7,196 nt of DNA from the NCBI GenBank assembly GCA_004357015.1, contig SMXE01000203.1:1-7196 (forward strand). Direction: 5' to 3'. Below, in pieces: positions 6,004 to 7,196 of the stretch (the stretch's first letter is position 1; the number at the start of each line of letters is the position of its first letter). The notes below the pieces were generated by a model that was not told the origin of the DNA, did no database searches, and saw nothing but the letters and a program-made list of their open reading frames with translations. The stretch comes from Caldithrix sp. GTDB lineage: Bacteria > Zhuqueibacterota > Zhuqueibacteria > Oceanimicrobiales > Oceanimicrobiaceae. The translations under genes and the position numbers were made by a program.

Positions 6004-6681
6004 TTAGAATTGCTCGTCGTCATAGAATAGATTGACCTGTTTCACGCCGGAAACCGTTTTGATTTCCCGCACCAGGTCGGCATTCTTGTTTTCGTCTTTC
6101 AGTTTGACGTAGTAGGAGAGCTCAAGAGAATCGTCCATGCTGATGGTCTTGACGTTGATGAGTTTGGAGTGGCGGCAGTATTGTTTGAGCACCGGCAGGT
6201 AGGCGGCATCCTCGCTCTGGCCGTTGGCCGAAACGTTAAATTGCAGCAGAAACTCCTTTTGCTGCGGCGCAACCATGTTTGTTTTGTTGAGCACATAAAA
6301 AACCGCACCGACAAAAAGGGTGCCGACAATGGCGAGTTTGTGAATGCCAACTCCCGCAGCCATGCCGATCGTGAGGGCGAAAAAAATAAAGATGATATCC
6401 TGCGTGTCTTTCACCGCGGTTCTGAATCGAATGATCGACATGGCGCCAACAAGACCAAAAGCGCGCGCCAGGTTGTTGCCGATCACCATGATCACGACCG
6501 CCGTTATCATCGCCAGAATGATCAGGCCGTTCACAAAGGCGACTGAGTAGCCCGGGCCGCGGTAGAGTTTGCGGTAGAGCCACGAAATTGCAAGGCCGCA
6601 CAGAAACGCGATCAGCAGATTACCGATGATTTCGGCAAGTGTGATGTTAAGACGAAGAATGTTCTGAAATTCTTGCAGCAT
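6004..6681 (-). CDS. DUF4956 family membrane protein
   Basis: The protein has 225 residues. Hydrophobic helices lie at about 17-35, 47-67, 73-83, 94-110 and 112-131. Between them is the family hallmark GAMSIIRFRTAVKDTQD (79-95) followed by IFIFFALTIGMAAGVG (97-112), which also recalls the MgtC/SapB family. The remaining part, about 144-225, is soluble with alternating strands and helices (LLQFNV, VLKQYCR, SLELSYYVKLK, LVREIKTVSGVKQVNLFY), resembling the small ACT-like tail of MgtC-type proteins. A strong ribosome site, GAGGAA, lies just before the ATG (complement of 6684-6689). It follows the VTC polymerase gene by 27 nt and is almost fused to the propeller gene. DUF4956 genes commonly accompany bacterial VTC-domain genes; a role in the same polyphosphate process is inferred and no activity is known. 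Confidence 0.9.
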   Translation of the reverse strand: MLQEFQNILRLNITLAEIIGNLLIAFLCGLAISWLYRKLYRGPGYSVAFVNGLIILAMITAVVIMVIGNNLARAFGLVGAMSIIRFRTAVKDTQDIIFIFFALTIGMAAGVGIHKLAIVGTLFVGAVFYVLNKTNMVAPQQKEFLLQFNVSANGQSEDAAYLPVLKQYCRHSKLINVKTISMDDSLELSYYVKLKDENKNADLVREIKTVSGVKQVNLFYDDEQF

Positions 6682-6683
6682 AT

Positions 6684-6689
6684 TTCCTC
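6684..6689 (-). promoter_or_regulatory. Strong ribosome binding site of the DUF4956 gene
   Basis: Read on the minus strand this is GAGGAA, two bases before the ATG at 6681 and within TGAGGAAAT. It confirms that start codon. The neighbouring propeller gene lacks such a site. Confidence 0.6.
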
Positions 6690-6708
6690 ACGGTTCCTTA
6701 CTTGTTCT

Positions 6709-7196
6709 TCAGAGTAGAGATTGCGATAGTATGCGATTTTTGGTTCTCGTCAGCGGTTTGGCACAGCTATGTTGGGCCAGACAGATGGTGTATTTCGACA
6801 GTGCTTGCCGCGTCACGTCGTAGCGGCGGATGATCGATTGCAGCCAATCCGGAAAGCCGAGAGTGAATTTGATTTCCAGAATAAAGTGGTTGGCAAGCGA
6901 AGCCTTCAGGCCAGTGTCGTTAAACAAACATTGCGTGGTGGGGAAAATTCTGTGGCGCAAGTTCTTGTCAAACGTGATCCTGAGGTGGGGGTTGAATTTG
7001 CAATAATAAGGTTCGCGGTCGTAAACGACCAACACAGTCGGTCTTAAGGACTTTCTCATCAGATGATACAGAAAGCGGCGGCCATTATCGATGGGCTCCT
7101 GACTGCTATTTTCTGAAATGACGTAGCGCTCAACCGCGTTCGTTTGCAGCAGCTTGTCGAGATTCCCGTAATGCAAAGGGGACCTGAATTTCATGG
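6709..7196 (-). CDS. VTC-domain polyphosphate polymerase, C-terminal part (5' end outside window)
   Basis: About 160 C-terminal residues are visible; the frame is open at the right edge, and the ATG at 7194 is probably internal. Counting from that Met, LRPTVLVVYDREPYY (51-65) followed by LRITFDKNLR (71-80) is the core of the VTC tunnel fold, and LEIKF (107-111) with FPDWLQSIIRRYDVTRQALSKY (about 114-135) supplies the conserved Glu-X-Lys and the late SKY lysine. VTC proteins make polyphosphate from ATP, with arginines and lysines lining a barrel and a glutamate holding metal. The missing N-terminal part would carry the first conserved basic strands, so completeness cannot be judged. It is the first visible gene of the operon with DUF4956 (27 nt away) and the propeller. 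Assignment to the family is firm; polymer product is inferred. Confidence 0.9.
   Translation of the reverse strand, partial: MKFRSPLHYGNLDKLLQTNAVERYVISENSSQEPIDNGRRFLYHLMRKSLRPTVLVVYDREPYYCKFNPHLRITFDKNLRHRIFPTTQCLFNDTGLKASLANHFILEIKFTLGFPDWLQSIIRRYDVTRQALSKYTICLAQHSCAKPLTRTKNRILSQSLL

Overview
The window looks like chromosomal DNA of a Gram-negative bacterium, most likely a proteobacterium. The reasons are a sigma-54 activator, a Sec signal peptide ahead of a predicted periplasmic beta-propeller, a CcsA/HemX-type membrane protein, and moderate GC coding sequence with ATG/GTG starts. Genus cannot be read from the sequence.

Layout. (1) Positions 1-1570, minus strand: a short operon of a CDP-alcohol phosphatidyltransferase with a degenerate nucleotidyltransferase-like N-terminal region, then a glycosyltransferase that runs off the left edge. 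These look like envelope, lipid or glycan enzymes. (2) Positions 1571-1706: a divergent control region with a perfect 17-bp palindrome and a possible sigma-70 -10 element. (3) Positions 1707-4495, plus strand: a tight two-gene operon. The first gene encodes an eight-helix HemX/CcsA-type membrane protein. The second encodes a 652-residue sigma-54 activator (AAA+ plus Fis-type HTH) whose N-terminal half resembles glutamyl-tRNA reductase (HemA) but has lost its catalytic motifs. (4) Positions 4496-5245: about 750 bases, AT-rich, with no convincing gene, only short repeats and weak hairpins. (5) Positions 5246-7196, minus strand: an operon of a VTC-type polyphosphate polymerase (5' end outside the window), a DUF4956 membrane protein, and a secreted SdiA-regulated/YjiK-like beta-propeller.

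The most notable object is the pair in region 3. In many bacteria a HemX/CcsA-like gene sits directly before or after hemA, the glutamyl-tRNA reductase gene that starts tetrapyrrole synthesis. Here the same arrangement is kept, but the HemA part seems to be a dead enzyme spliced onto a sigma-54 activator, joined where the GluTR spinal helix would otherwise lead into the dimerisation domain. The inference is a membrane-coupled sensor and transcription activator derived from a heme-biosynthesis control module, perhaps responding to heme, redox state or a tetrapyrrole precursor. Its targets are not visible. The divergent envelope genes are the nearest candidates, but no full -24/-12 promoter was found in the window.

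Region 5 is a second coherent unit. VTC polymerase plus DUF4956 is a recurring bacterial pair, and the added exported propeller suggests polyphosphate or phosphate-related work at the membrane and periplasm.
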